A stretch of 64,000 nucleotides of DNA from Rhizobium sp. WSM4643 (GCF_025152745.1 NZ_CP104040.1:1178001-1242000); one strand, 5' to 3'; shown: positions 24,774 to 33,257, numbered from the stretch's first letter. The notes: generated by a model from the sequence alone, not told the origin. Program-made: numbers and translations.

Positions 24774-25040
24774 ATGGCACGCTTTGAAATGCACAATGCT
24801 GAAACGGCCACCATGGGTGGCGATAACAGCGCCGATGTCTTCTGTGAAATGGGTCTGATGTATGCGACCGGGCGCGGCTGCGAAGTCGATCTCGTCGCAG
24901 CCCACAAATGGCTGAACATCGCCGCAATCAAGGGCAACGATCGCGCCGCCGAGCTTCGTGCCGACGTGGCCGCCGCCATGGACAAGATGCAGCTCGTGGC
25001 AGCGCTGCGCGCCGCCCGCGAGTGGATGACGGTTCACTAG
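24774..25040 (+). CDS. Small Sel1-repeat protein
   Basis: An 88-residue protein holding about one and a half Sel1 repeats (ADVFCEMGLMYATGRGCEVDLVAAHKWLNIAA followed by KGNDRAAELRADVA, in two pieces). Sel1 repeats are helical protein-interaction modules. The start MARFEMHN follows AGGGA by 10 bp. Its stop codon TAG is the first triplet of a RIME-like repeat. Preceded by a long structured leader. Partner unknown. Confidence 0.8.
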   Translation: MARFEMHNAETATMGGDNSADVFCEMGLMYATGRGCEVDLVAAHKWLNIAAIKGNDRAAELRADVAAAMDKMQLVAALRAAREWMTVH

Positions 25041-25151
25041 AACAGGATGATTTTAGGCCGCTTCGGCCTAAAGTTTGAATCCTGTTCTAAATTAAAGAGT
25101 TAGAGCATGAGGTCATCCGAAAACCGCTTACGCTTTTCGGCATCATGCTCT
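25038..25151. repeat. RIME-like mosaic repeat, copy 1
   Basis: Two adjacent palindromes: TAGAACAGGATGATTTTAGG paired with its complement ending at 25089, then AGAGCATGAG...CATCATGCTCT (25102-25151) around a CCGAAAACCGCTTACGCTTTTCGG core. The same two-palindrome unit recurs at 49180-49293 and 62863-62975. The layout matches the RIME elements described in rhizobia. Confidence 0.7.
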
Positions 25152-25244
25152 GAGACCGTCTCCGATCAGGAATTCGACAAGAGCAGCAATAACAACCTCA
25201 AAAAGAGGGGGCTGGCGGGCGCTTTGGACAGGGCCGACGCCGGG

Positions 25245-25295
25245 AGAAGAGAACCGCGACCGGATTTCCTCCACCGGCCGCGGTTCTTCTGTTTT
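25245..25295. terminator. Strong hairpin at the 3' end of the aminotransferase gene
   Basis: AGAACCGCGACCGG-type arms (25248-25263 and 25274-25290) form a long GC-rich stem with an 11-nt loop, followed on the plus strand by GTTTT. It abuts the stop of the minus-strand aminotransferase gene at 25294. Confidence 0.65.
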
Positions 25296-26409
25296 ATCCG
25301 CCGATCTTTTTCAGAACCTGCGGCAGAGCCTGTTCGAGTAGCGCCATGTCCGCCTCCGGCCCGACGCTGATGCGGATGCAGCGGTTGAGGGGCGCCACAC
25401 CGGGCATGCGGATGAAGACGCCGTGCTCTATCAGGCCGTCGACGATCGACCGCGCATAAGAGCCGTCGCGCCCTGTGTCGATTGCCACGAAATTGGTTGC
25501 CGAGGGCAGGGGGATGAGGCCGTTCGCCCGGGCGATGCCGCCGATCCGCTCCCGCGCCGCATGGATTTTCCCGACCACCTCGACGAGATAGGCCTGGTCC
25601 TTCAGCGCCGCGAGCGCCGCCGCGGTCGCCAGCCGGTTCATGCCGAAATGATTGCGGATCTTGTCGAAGGCCTGCGCCGTGCCTGCCGTCGAGATCGCGT
25701 AGCCGGTGCGTGAGCCGGCAAGTCCGTAGGCCTTTGAGAAGGTGCGGGTGCGAACGACGTTCGGCATCTCGATCAGCGAGGCGATCGACGGCAGCGAACC
25801 TGCCGGCCCCGTCTCGCTATAGGCCTCGTCGAGCACCACCAGTGTCGTCTCTGGCAGCGCCCGGGCGAAAGCGACGATGCTGTCGGCATCCCACCAGCTT
25901 CCCATCGGATTGTCAGGATTGGCGAAATAGACGAGCGGCGCATTCTCGCGCTTCACGGCATCGAGCAGACCATCGAGATCCTCGCGGTCGTTTGCGTAGG
26001 GGACTGTCACCAGCCGGCCGCCGAAACCGGCGACATGGAAATTGAAGGTCGGATAGGCGCCGAGCGAGGTGACGACGGGCGCGCCCGGTTCGATCACCAG
26101 CCGGACGATCTGGCCGAGCAATTCGTCGATGCCGCTGCCGATAGCGATATTGGCGGCCGAGACGCCGAGATGGCCGGCAAGCGCTTCCCTGAGCGCGAAA
26201 TTCTCCGGATCATTGTATTTCCAGATATTGCCGGCCTCCTCGCGCATCGCGGCAAACACCGAAGGCGCGGGGCCGAAGCCGTTCTCATTGGCGCCGATGC
26301 GCGCAAGGACGGCAAGCCCGCGCTGGCGCTCGATGGCCTCGGGACCGACGAAGGGAACTGTGGAGGGCAGGGCGCTGGCAAGAGGTGTGAAGCGCGAAAA
26401 GGCGGACAT
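25294..26409 (-). CDS. Histidinol-phosphate-aminotransferase-like PLP enzyme (class I/II)
   Basis: A 371-residue fold-type I aminotransferase. Visible features are ARIGANENGFGP at the N-terminus, the YFANPDNPMG substrate loop, LDEAYSE (PLP aspartate) and the Schiff-base lysine in RTFSKAYGLAGSRTGY. It resembles HisC but sits alone, not in a histidine operon, and may act on another amino acid; several rhizobial HisC-like paralogues exist. The start MSAFSRFTP is chosen over an upstream Met that would add 22 atypical residues. Confidence 0.88.
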   Translation of the reverse strand: MSAFSRFTPLASALPSTVPFVGPEAIERQRGLAVLARIGANENGFGPAPSVFAAMREEAGNIWKYNDPENFALREALAGHLGVSAANIAIGSGIDELLGQIVRLVIEPGAPVVTSLGAYPTFNFHVAGFGGRLVTVPYANDREDLDGLLDAVKRENAPLVYFANPDNPMGSWWDADSIVAFARALPETTLVVLDEAYSETGPAGSLPSIASLIEMPNVVRTRTFSKAYGLAGSRTGYAISTAGTAQAFDKIRNHFGMNRLATAAALAALKDQAYLVEVVGKIHAARERIGGIARANGLIPLPSATNFVAIDTGRDGSYARSIVDGLIEHGVFIRMPGVAPLNRCIRISVGPEADMALLEQALPQVLKKIGG

Positions 26410-26513
26410 GCGAAGGCGGTTTCCGGGACATATTGACAATCGGCGCAACAATAGGCCCGGGCACGGCCAACGCAAGCAAGATTATTTCTGCAACAAGCTT
26501 GTTATGGGCCGGT

Positions 26514-26915
26514 TCACGCGCGGAAGATCGGCGCGCCTCGGGCGGCGATTGCTTCCATGTTGCCGACGAGGAAATCGGTGCGCACGACGCGGCGCAGAAC
26601 CTCGGGATCCATGATGTTGATGAACCGCACCCCGATGCGTTCCTTGTGGCGATAGACCTCGGCACATCCGATGCGATAGGCGAGGCCGAGAATGTTGAGA
26701 TAATAATGCTTCGGCAGACCGGCCGTGGTTGAGACGACGAAGGTGGCGCCGCCCTGGGAGATATCGATGATCTCGGCGCTTCGCATCGAGACGCCGGTCA
26801 GGCACGGCCGCACGGCGACGATGCGGGCTGGCCGCTTGACGATGAATTCTTCCCAGCGCAGGTCGTAGACAGCGGACTTGACCGTGGCAAGGTGTGTAGC
26901 GCGGAGCATAGTCAT
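26514..26915 (-). CDS. PilZ-domain-like protein
   Basis: A 133-residue soluble protein that resembles single-domain PilZ proteins, with a central stretch SAEIIDISQGGATFVVST (the DxSxGG element of PilZ) preceded by R/K-rich sequence (KRPARIVAVRP) and the later IGVRFINI strand. PilZ domains bind cyclic di-GMP through RxxxR and DxSxxG; the second motif is clear, the first is approximate. A second, similar small protein lies at 29109-29441. Confidence 0.72.
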   Translation of the reverse strand: MTMLRATHLATVKSAVYDLRWEEFIVKRPARIVAVRPCLTGVSMRSAEIIDISQGGATFVVSTTAGLPKHYYLNILGLAYRIGCAEVYRHKERIGVRFINIMDPEVLRRVVRTDFLVGNMEAIAARGAPIFRA

Positions 26916-27375
26916 TCACATTCTCCGTCAGTCAGGACGCATTTGCGGTCTGTGATCTCAATCAGGCGGTCAATTGAGCAAGCTGGTCTTCATCCCGAGC
27001 AAGCTGGTCTTGCTCCGAACCAAGGTCACATGAATGTTTTGCGCATTCGTCAAATATAAAATTACAATTTTAACGAGCTCAAACTTTGTTCTTATGCGGG
27101 ACGCCCTCCTGTCCATTATCGGGACGCAGGCTTCCCTGCCGAAGTGCCGTTTCGGCCAAAAAAAATCTGACGGTGAATCAGCGCTCCGCGCCGGTTGCGA
27201 CAGATGCTGTGAGCGGGAAAGGCCGAGCAGTATCCGTCACACAAGAGCAAAGGCCGGGCGGATCGTCGGCCGTTCGATTTCGGCGCAATTTTCCCGAACT
27301 CTTTCAATTGCCGGGCGTTCTGCCTTGATCGATGAAGCACGGCGCGCTTCGAGTGACGACAGCGAGGAGTTGAAG
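26916..27375. other. Noncoding region between PilZ-like and host-attachment genes
   Basis: About 460 bp. It carries two 15-bp direct repeats GAGCAAGCTGGTCTT at 26976-26990 and 26997-27011 (period 21 bp). The frame of the downstream gene is open across much of it but lacks protein-like features. No other feature is recognised. Confidence 0.5.
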
Positions 27376-27822
27376 ATGACCGACGTCAAAATCCCTTGGA
27401 AATCATGGGTCGTGGTCTGCAACGGAGCCAAGGCTCTGATCATGCAGAATGCCGGCGGCGCCCAACTGATGAATCTGAAGGTGCTGGAAACTCTAACGCA
27501 GCCGAGTGAGCCCGATCGCGAGATCGGCGCCGACAAGCCCGGCCGCAGCCATGCCGCCGATGGCTTCAGCCGCAGCGCTGTCGAGGAGACCAACTGGCAG
27601 GATCAGGCCGAAGCCGAATTTCTGAAACATGTGGCGGAGAAGCTCGACGAGTTGGTGCAGGAAATGAATGCCAGTCGCATCATCCTCGTTGCGCCCCCGA
27701 AGGCGCTAGGCGCTCTGCGGCCCGCTCTCAGCGCCGATACGCAGGCGGTGATCACCGCGGAAGTGGCGAAGGACTATACCAATATGCCGGTCGACGAGAT
27801 CGAGCGGCATCTCGCCGCCTGA
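27376..27822 (+). CDS. Host attachment family protein
   Basis: A 148-residue protein of the Host_attach family named from Agrobacterium. It begins IPWKSWVVVCNGAKALIMQN and has the family's C-terminal RIILVAPPKALGALRPAL stretch, a fold related to translation-release-factor-like domains. The start MTDVKIPW has GAGGAG 7 bp upstream; the frame continues 114 codons further up but without recognisable sequence. The biochemical role is unknown despite the name. Confidence 0.88.
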   Translation: MTDVKIPWKSWVVVCNGAKALIMQNAGGAQLMNLKVLETLTQPSEPDREIGADKPGRSHAADGFSRSAVEETNWQDQAEAEFLKHVAEKLDELVQEMNASRIILVAPPKALGALRPALSADTQAVITAEVAKDYTNMPVDEIERHLAA

Positions 27823-27828
27823 GCCGTT

Positions 27829-27882
27829 GGAGCAATTCCAGGAAAAGTGTGAAGCGGTTTTCCGTCCGGAATTGCGTAGATA
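27829..27882. repeat. Short palindromic repeat, family B copy 1
   Basis: GGAGCAATTCCAGGAAAAG...CGTCCGGAATTGCGT around a GTGAAGCGGTTTTCC core. The same unit in reverse lies at 61184-61232. The core resembles the centre of the RIME-like second palindrome, suggesting related families. Confidence 0.6.
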
Positions 27883-27949
27883 CAGAAGGATAGAGCGGTT
27901 GCCACTCTAGCGGCACCCTGAGGAATCGCTGGTCGACCGCGTTTTCGTG

Positions 27950-28816
27950 TCATGCCGATGGTCTCTGCCCGGCAAACAGCTCTTCGTGATCGGCAAAGAG
28001 CGCCGCCAGGCGGTCGATGACGATCCTGACCTCCGGCCGTTGCCGCTCGTCGTCATGCGCAACGATCCACATCTCGTAAGTCAGATCGTCGATCACAGGC
28101 CCGGCGCGGATGAGCCTGCGCTCCTGATCGCCGATGAAACAGGGGAGCACGCCGCGGCCGGCACCGCCGCGGATCAGGTAAAAGAGCATGTGTGGCGTGT
28201 TCGTCCAACTGGTGATCCAGGAATCCGGCTGTTCGAACGTCCATTTGTCCGCCGGCGTGATGGCGGTATCGGTGCCGAGCGAGATCCAATTGCAGTTGGC
28301 CGGGTCATAGCTGGCCGCCTGATAAGCCGCATGCGCCACCTTGACCGAACGGCGGATCGCGACGTTGCCGCTCTCCGGCCGGCTGTGGCGAATGGCGATA
28401 TGCGCCTCGCGATAGGTGAAATCGACGCTCGCATCGCATGTCTTGTAGCACATGCGGAAGCTGTCCTTCGGCGTCCATACGCTAGACAGATGGTCGGCGA
28501 CGAAGCGTGAGGTCCAGCTGTCGGCGGCCGTCGAGACGATCGGCAGTGTCAGCACCTCGCCGCGCCAGTCGGAAATCGCACGCGCCGCATCCTGCATCAG
28601 CCGGACGCGATCGAGCAGCTCCTGCCCGTCCTTCGCCAGCAGATAACCGGTGGGGCCGCGGCTGAACAGCGATCGGCCCGTCACCCGTTCGAGCGCCAGC
28701 ATGCGCCGGCCGATCGTCGGCGCGCTGAGCCCGGTACGCACTGCCGCCGCAGAAAGCCCGCCGCCGGTGGCAACATGGAAGAAAAGTTGCAGGTCGTCCC
28801 AGCTCGCATCTTTCAT
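27950..28816 (-). CDS. LysR-family transcriptional regulator
   Basis: A 288-residue regulator with an N-terminal winged helix (DLQLFFHVATGGGLSAAAVRTG then TIGRRMLALERVTGRSLFSR, about residues 8-60) and a C-terminal periplasmic-binding-like effector domain (about 90-285). It is divergent from a weak small frame at 28907 and has no obvious enzyme neighbour, so its target and inducer are unknown. Confidence 0.9.
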   Translation of the reverse strand: MKDASWDDLQLFFHVATGGGLSAAAVRTGLSAPTIGRRMLALERVTGRSLFSRGPTGYLLAKDGQELLDRVRLMQDAARAISDWRGEVLTLPIVSTAADSWTSRFVADHLSSVWTPKDSFRMCYKTCDASVDFTYREAHIAIRHSRPESGNVAIRRSVKVAHAAYQAASYDPANCNWISLGTDTAITPADKWTFEQPDSWITSWTNTPHMLFYLIRGGAGRGVLPCFIGDQERRLIRAGPVIDDLTYEMWIVAHDDERQRPEVRIVIDRLAALFADHEELFAGQRPSA

Positions 28817-28906
28817 GGATGAAAACCCCCTTTCCCCAGTGCCTCTACATCGAGAGGGCGCGAAGGCTTAGCTCGAGTGCTCCAGCAATAGATGGAGGAT
28901 GAAGCA

Positions 28907-29158
28907 ATGCTTCTCAACTGGGTTGTTCTCTTCAGGGAGATCGAAATCCGCAATCGCCGGATCCGCCGCGATCCCTTGGCCGATCCGCTAGATAAGCCCG
29001 AGTGGCGCGCATTTCTCTGGGCCGTTCCGGCAATCGCGCGTCTCGCCGCAAGACGGGGCGGCGAAACAAAGGCGACGCGCCGTGATGATTCACGGATCGG
29101 AAAAAGCCTCAGCTTTCGAAGTTCAATCGCAACACGTGGTGCAGGAATTCCGGATTGA
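28907..29158 (+). CDS. Possible 83-residue basic protein
   Basis: A weak candidate: GGAGG lies 8 bp before the ATG and the N-terminal 55 residues (MLLNWVVLFREIEIRNRR, then WRAFLWAVPAIARLAARR) are amphipathic and basic, but the last 50 bp overlap the PilZ-like gene on the other strand and no family is recognised. It may end earlier or be noncoding. Confidence 0.3.
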   Translation: MLLNWVVLFREIEIRNRRIRRDPLADPLDKPEWRAFLWAVPAIARLAARRGGETKATRRDDSRIGKSLSFRSSIATRGAGIPD

Positions 29159-29441
29159 TCAGCATGTTGAAGCTGATCGTCACCAATTCGCCTTCGCGCT
29201 TGACCACGGTCGCACCGATCTCGTCATGGATGCCGAGGATTTCGAGGAAGAAATGGCTCGGCATTTCCAGGTTCGGGCTGACTTCGAGCAATGCGCCGGC
29301 AAGCGTGATCGTGCGGATCAGGCAGCGCAGTTGCGTTCCGGTGCTGAGGTGATGGCCGACGAAGATGATGTTGCCGGGCCTGTCGAGATTGAATTCCCTG
29401 TAAGCACGTTCCGGCTTGGGGTGTTCTGTGTCGAGGTGCAT
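29109..29441 (-). CDS. Second small PilZ-like protein
   Basis: A 110-residue protein similar in plan to the one at 26514-26915: an RAYREFNLDR opening, a TITLAGALLEVS strand pair in the place of the PilZ DxSxGG, and FFLEILGIHDEIGATVVKREGELVTISF, comparable to YYLNILGLAYRIGCAEV in the first. The cyclic di-GMP motifs are degraded, so it may not bind the nucleotide. The two small genes look paralogous. Confidence 0.6.
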   Translation of the reverse strand: MHLDTEHPKPERAYREFNLDRPGNIIFVGHHLSTGTQLRCLIRTITLAGALLEVSPNLEMPSHFFLEILGIHDEIGATVVKREGELVTISFNMLINPEFLHHVLRLNFES

Positions 29442-29795
29442 CTGAAAGGCCCTTTTAGCCTCCGCTTGTAATACGACAGGATATTAGCTGAAGAATGCTG
29501 ACATTTGCTGAAGAACATCGTTAAGATTGGATGCTTATGTAAAAGCCGCGGGAAAATCGCACCGATTTCGTGCAGATTTGCCCCAAAGTTGCGCATTCCC
29601 AAGGCAGATGCGCCATTCTTGACATGTCGGCGGCGTTCGCGCATACAAAGGCCGGTTCGAGGCACCGGCCGCTCGCGGATGAAAATCCATGGTGAAGCCC
29701 TCGCGATCATGGTCACGGCCCTTTGTGCATGCTGACTGACGGCAATGCGAGCTCCCATCCGCAGTCGAAGAGCATGCCTTCCGTAGGCTCAGTCC
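29442..29795. other. Noncoding region, nothing recognised
   Basis: About 354 bp between divergent genes. Apart from an AT-rich stretch at 29465-29540 that probably contains the promoter of the PilZ-like gene, and a loose direct repeat of GCTGAAGAA, no gene, RNA or repeat is recognised. Confidence 0.5.
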
Positions 29796-30236
29796 ATGAC
29801 GACGACCTATCCTGCCATTGACGAATTGAAGGCTCAGGCCAAGCGCCTGCGCCAGGCGATGAACGATCGCGGCACCCCGCTGACCCACAGTGCGGCCCTG
29901 GAAATGATTGCCCGCCAGCATGGCGCGCGCGATTGGAACACGCTTGCGGCCCTTGCGGCAAAGCCCAATGCTAGCCCGAAGACGCCGCTCTTCGTCGGCG
30001 CGCATATTCGCGGCCGCTATCTCAACCAGCCGTTCACCGGCGAAGTTCTGGCGCTCTCGGCCTTGCCGGGCGGCGATCTTCACAGGATCACCATCCATTT
30101 CGACGAGCCGGTGGATGTCGTTACCTTCGAGAGCTTCTCGGCCTTTCGCCGGCGTGTGAACGCGCAGATCGATGCCGACGGCGTCTCGCCGAGGAAGACC
30201 TCGAACGGCGTGCCGCATCTGGTGCTCGATCTCTAA
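29796..30236 (+). CDS. Glyoxalase-superfamily-annotated small conserved protein
   Basis: A 146-residue protein with an N-terminal helical region (IDELKAQAKRLRQAMNDRG, then HSAALEMIARQHGARDWNTLAA, about residues 7-50) shared by a family of small alphaproteobacterial proteins usually annotated as glyoxalase superfamily, and a C-terminal beta-rich half. No metal-site residues of a true glyoxalase can be assigned by eye. Monocistronic; function unknown. Confidence 0.7.
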   Translation: MTTTYPAIDELKAQAKRLRQAMNDRGTPLTHSAALEMIARQHGARDWNTLAALAAKPNASPKTPLFVGAHIRGRYLNQPFTGEVLALSALPGGDLHRITIHFDEPVDVVTFESFSAFRRRVNAQIDADGVSPRKTSNGVPHLVLDL

Positions 30237-30320
30237 ATTGTTTTTCCATCCTTACAAGCTGTCCAGATCCGGATGATTTAAGCCGGTCTGGGTCTCGCCC
30301 GCTATCGCACGGATTTCTCC

Positions 30321-31688
30321 ATGACCGATCTTTCTGAAGGCAATGCCTTTCTCACCGGCTGGCTGCCGGGCGTCTTCATCAAAACGGCGGCACCGATCGT
30401 CGCGATCACCACCGTCAACGGCCTGTTCACCGTCGTCGACGCCTGTTTCCTCGGCGCCTATGTCGGCCCGGACGCGCTCTCTGCTGTCAGCCTGATTTTC
30501 CCCGGGCTGATGCTGCTGGTCGCCCTGCAATCGCTGGTCTCGAACGGCATGGCGAGCATCCTCGCCCGCCGGCTCGGCGCAGGCAATCGCGATGGGGCGC
30601 GTCGGGTGTTTGCCGGTGCGCATGCGCTGGCGCTCGCCGTCACCCTCATCCTCAATCTGGTCTACTGGAGCGCGGGCCGGCAGGTCATCGATGCCGGTGC
30701 TGCCGGCAATGGCACTGTTGCCCATGGCGCCATGCTGTTCATGGGCGCGATGATCGCCTGTGCGCCGATCAGCTTCCTCCTGTCGCTGCATCTCGACGGA
30801 TTGCGCTGCGAAGGTAAGATCGGTTTCATGACGCTGGTGACGCTGTCGGCCTCGCTGCTCAATGTCCTCGCCAACTGGCTGTTCATGGCGGTGATGCATT
30901 GGGGTGTGCTCGGTTCGGCAGCCGGCTCCATCGCGTCGCAATTCCTCTGTCTCGCAGCCGTGCTCGCCTATCGCTGGCGCCGGCCGGCGGCACTCAGGCC
31001 TTCCCCGGGGTTGGCTCTTGCCGAATGGCGCGACATCGTCGCCTTCGGCGCGCCGATGAGCCTCGGTTTCATCGGCATATCGCTGGCCTCGACCGCGATT
31101 CTGATCAATGTCTCGCTCTGGAGCACGCATCATTACGTCGCGACGGTGGCCGCCTATGGCATCATCACCCGGATCATGACCTTCACCTACCTGCCGCTGC
31201 TTGGCCTCTCCATCGCGCTGCAGACGATCGCCGGCAACAATCACGGTGCCTGCCTTGGGCTCCGCGTCGGCCGCAGTCTGCAGATCGCCATGCTCGCAGC
31301 ACTCGTCTATTGCACTCTGGTGGAGATCACCGTCGAGTTGCTGGCGGGCCGACTCGGCGCCGTCTTCGTTGCTGATCCCGCAATTATCGCCGAGGTAAGG
31401 CGAATTCTGCCCTGGACGATCGGCGCCTATTTTCTCTTTGGGCAGATGCTGATCCTGTCGTCCTATTTCCAGTCGATCGGCGATGCGCCGCGCGCGGCGA
31501 TCCTTGGCCTGTCGCGGCCCTATCTGCTCACCCTGCCGCTCACCTTCCTGCTGCCCTTCGTCTTCGGCGAACGGGGAATTTGGATGGTGCCGGTCTTTGC
31601 CGAGGCGGGCATGTTCATCCTTGCCTTCCTGGTGCTGTCGCAGAATGGGAAGCGCCGCGGCTGGCGCTACGGGCTTTTACCAACCTGA
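30321..31688 (+). CDS. MATE-family efflux transporter
   Basis: A 455-residue, 12-helix inner-membrane protein made of two similar halves of about 220 residues, with FLGAYVGPDALSAVSLIFP in the first half and the QTIAGNNHGA segment opening the second. MATE proteins export cationic drugs or metabolites using Na+ or H+. The start MTDLSEGNAF gives the usual length. Monocistronic; a perfect hairpin follows. Substrate unknown. Confidence 0.9.
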   Translation: MTDLSEGNAFLTGWLPGVFIKTAAPIVAITTVNGLFTVVDACFLGAYVGPDALSAVSLIFPGLMLLVALQSLVSNGMASILARRLGAGNRDGARRVFAGAHALALAVTLILNLVYWSAGRQVIDAGAAGNGTVAHGAMLFMGAMIACAPISFLLSLHLDGLRCEGKIGFMTLVTLSASLLNVLANWLFMAVMHWGVLGSAAGSIASQFLCLAAVLAYRWRRPAALRPSPGLALAEWRDIVAFGAPMSLGFIGISLASTAILINVSLWSTHHYVATVAAYGIITRIMTFTYLPLLGLSIALQTIAGNNHGACLGLRVGRSLQIAMLAALVYCTLVEITVELLAGRLGAVFVADPAIIAEVRRILPWTIGAYFLFGQMLILSSYFQSIGDAPRAAILGLSRPYLLTLPLTFLLPFVFGERGIWMVPVFAEAGMFILAFLVLSQNGKRRGWRYGLLPT

Positions 31689-31696
31689 GACGGAAA

Positions 31697-31718
31697 AGCC
31701 GCGCTCACCAGCGCGGCT
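31697..31718. terminator. Perfect hairpin between the MATE gene and the Cys-rich peptide gene
   Basis: AGCCGCGCT-CACC-AGCGCGGCT, a 9-bp perfect stem with a tetraloop. On the minus strand it is followed by TTTTCC, making a good terminator for the Cys-rich peptide gene; on the plus strand it lies 9 bp after the MATE stop. Confidence 0.7.
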
Positions 31719-31732
31719 CTTGCTGCCATTGT

Positions 31733-31894
31733 CTATTCCTTGCCGCTCGAAGCGGCCGAGGTAGCGGCTTCCGCCTCGTTCAGAGCCTCGGCGCATTCCT
31801 GGCAGCAGACTTCGACAGTCTTGCCGCCGAGCTTGACGGTAATGGTCTCTGCGCCGAGTTCGCAGTCGCAGGCAGCGCATGTGGTCGTCTTCAT
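31733..31894 (-). CDS. 53-residue Cys-rich putative metal-binding protein
   Basis: A small gene with GGAGGATCC 8 bp before the ATG. The product has six cysteines in two clusters, C6-x2-C9-x-C11 and C30-C31-x2-C34, separated by a short beta segment (ETITVKLGGKTVEV), then an acidic and Ser/Ala-rich tail. This resembles the TRASH/YHS-type treble-clef fragments and small copper or zinc-binding proteins. A dedicated hairpin follows it. It converges with the MATE exporter. Metal identity is unknown. Confidence 0.75.
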   Translation of the reverse strand: MKTTTCAACDCELGAETITVKLGGKTVEVCCQECAEALNEAEAATSAASSGKE

Positions 31895-31986
31895 CTGAGG
31901 ATCCTCCGTTGATCGTCCCGCGATCGGAACAGGCTGATAAGACCATCGAACACCGGATTGCCGCTGTCGAAATCTTTAGCGACCTC

Positions 31987-32050
31987 CTGCATAATTCAAA
32001 GCGCTGCAGTGTCCCTTACGGTTCTTGAAAAGACATGATGGCGCTCTAGG
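31987..32050. repeat. Diverged copy of the TGCATAATT repeat (family D), copy 3
   Basis: CTGCATAATT followed by GCTGCAGTGTCCCTTACGG, TTGAAAAGAC and GGCGCTCTAGG matches, with many substitutions, the downstream part of the elements at 41643-41741 and 35218-35322. The hairpin half seems deleted. Confidence 0.4.
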
Positions 32051-32053
32051 CTT

Positions 32054-32890
32054 TCACTTGCGCCGCAGCTGCGCAGCTCGCTGGAATTCGGCCGGAGTCT
32101 GCCCGAAAGTCTGCTTGAAGGACGCGCTGAAATGGCTGTGGCTGGAAAAGCCGAGATCGAGACCGAGCACGGTCAGATCCTCATACTGGCCGAGCAGATC
32201 GAGCGCGCGGGCAAGCCGCAGCCGTAGCTGGTAGCGATAGAGCGGTGTGGCCTCGACCTGCTGGAAGACCTGGGTGAGATAAACGGGTGAGACGCCCACT
32301 TCGGAGGCGATCTCCGAAAGCGTCCAGCGCCGCGCTAGATCGGAGGAAAGCACCAGCTTTGCCCGGTCGACGAGTTTCTGTCGGCCGGCGCTGGCGCCCG
32401 CGGCATGCGATGTGCGCTCGCCGAGCGAACGGCGCACGAGCGTCAGCGCCAATATTTCCGCTTCCAGCGTTTCGGCGACGCTGCGGCTGAGACCATGACG
32501 CAGGAGAGCGACCAGGGCCTGCGCGCGCGGATCGATCCGTCGGCGCTGGCGGCGGAAGGCAAAAGGCGGGCCGGGCTGCACCTGCTCCTTCGGCGTAAGC
32601 TCTTCGAGCATGGATTCGTCGATCGCCAGATCGATGCAGGCGTCGCCGCCCTCGATGGGATGACTGATCCGATATCCCTGGCCGGTATTGAAGAACAAGA
32701 CCTGATTGGCTTCGGCCACCGTATCATTGCGGCCGACATGCCGCATGAAGACGCCGCGATAGGGATAGACGAGGCTCGTCCTGTGGGCGCATTCCTCGTC
32801 GCTTTTGTGCCGGCACTCGCCATTGCAGACGATGTCACGAATGGTGACTGTCTTTGTTTTCAGGAGCGGTGCCGTTGACAACTGCGACAT
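32054..32890 (-). CDS. AraC-family transcriptional regulator
   Basis: A 278-residue regulator with an N-terminal cupin-like sensor region (about 20-110, FFNTGQGYRISHPIEGGDACID) and a C-terminal double helix-turn-helix (about 175-275), ending with the classic LGFSSHSHFSASFKQTFGQTP and FQRA. An N-terminal CNGECRHKSDEECAHR segment with three Cys and two His is unusual and might sense metal or redox. It is divergent from no enzyme gene; targets are unknown. Confidence 0.88.
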   Translation of the reverse strand: MSQLSTAPLLKTKTVTIRDIVCNGECRHKSDEECAHRTSLVYPYRGVFMRHVGRNDTVAEANQVLFFNTGQGYRISHPIEGGDACIDLAIDESMLEELTPKEQVQPGPPFAFRRQRRRIDPRAQALVALLRHGLSRSVAETLEAEILALTLVRRSLGERTSHAAGASAGRQKLVDRAKLVLSSDLARRWTLSEIASEVGVSPVYLTQVFQQVEATPLYRYQLRLRLARALDLLGQYEDLTVLGLDLGFSSHSHFSASFKQTFGQTPAEFQRAAQLRRK

Positions 32891-32940
32891 TGCATATTCC
32901 GTATCAGACAGGACAGACCGACAGTACTTATAACAGCACT

Positions 32941-33168
32941 TCAGTATCGGCTGTAGACATGAACATCGCTTTCCGTCTGCCCCCTGGAAAGGCCGATATC
33001 CTTCAGCTGCTCATCGGAAAGTTCCATCAACGCATTCAGGTTGCGTCGTTCGCTCACCTTGCGTGCCAGCCAGTGGGCAGCGGTGATGATCGCAAGAAAA
33101 AGGCCGGGCCGTATAGAGCGCGAAGAGCGAATATTTCGGGCCGGTATCGTAAAATTCGAGCTGTGCAT
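32941..33168 (-). CDS. DUF1127-family small basic protein
   Basis: A 75-residue protein with the DUF1127 (YjiS-like) domain at the C-terminus: ERRNLNALMELSDEQLKDIGLSR, preceded by a hydrophobic helix (GLFLAIITAAHWLAR). In rhizobia such proteins are numerous, and some bind RNA and affect sRNA and phosphate or C1 metabolism. It lies just upstream of the AraC gene on the same strand, 50 bp away. Confidence 0.85.
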   Translation of the reverse strand: MHSSNFTIPARNIRSSRSIRPGLFLAIITAAHWLARKVSERRNLNALMELSDEQLKDIGLSRGQTESDVHVYSRY

Positions 33169-33257
33169 GGTGATCCTCCATCCGTGTTTGGATGGAGGCA
33201 GTGAACCATCAGCGGCGGTTTCGCGCTGTCAGATTATTTAGCGATCTGAGGAAGCCT

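Noticed and set aside
27034..27375. Upstream extension of the host-attachment gene
   Set aside because: No family similarity and a good ribosome site directly before 27376.
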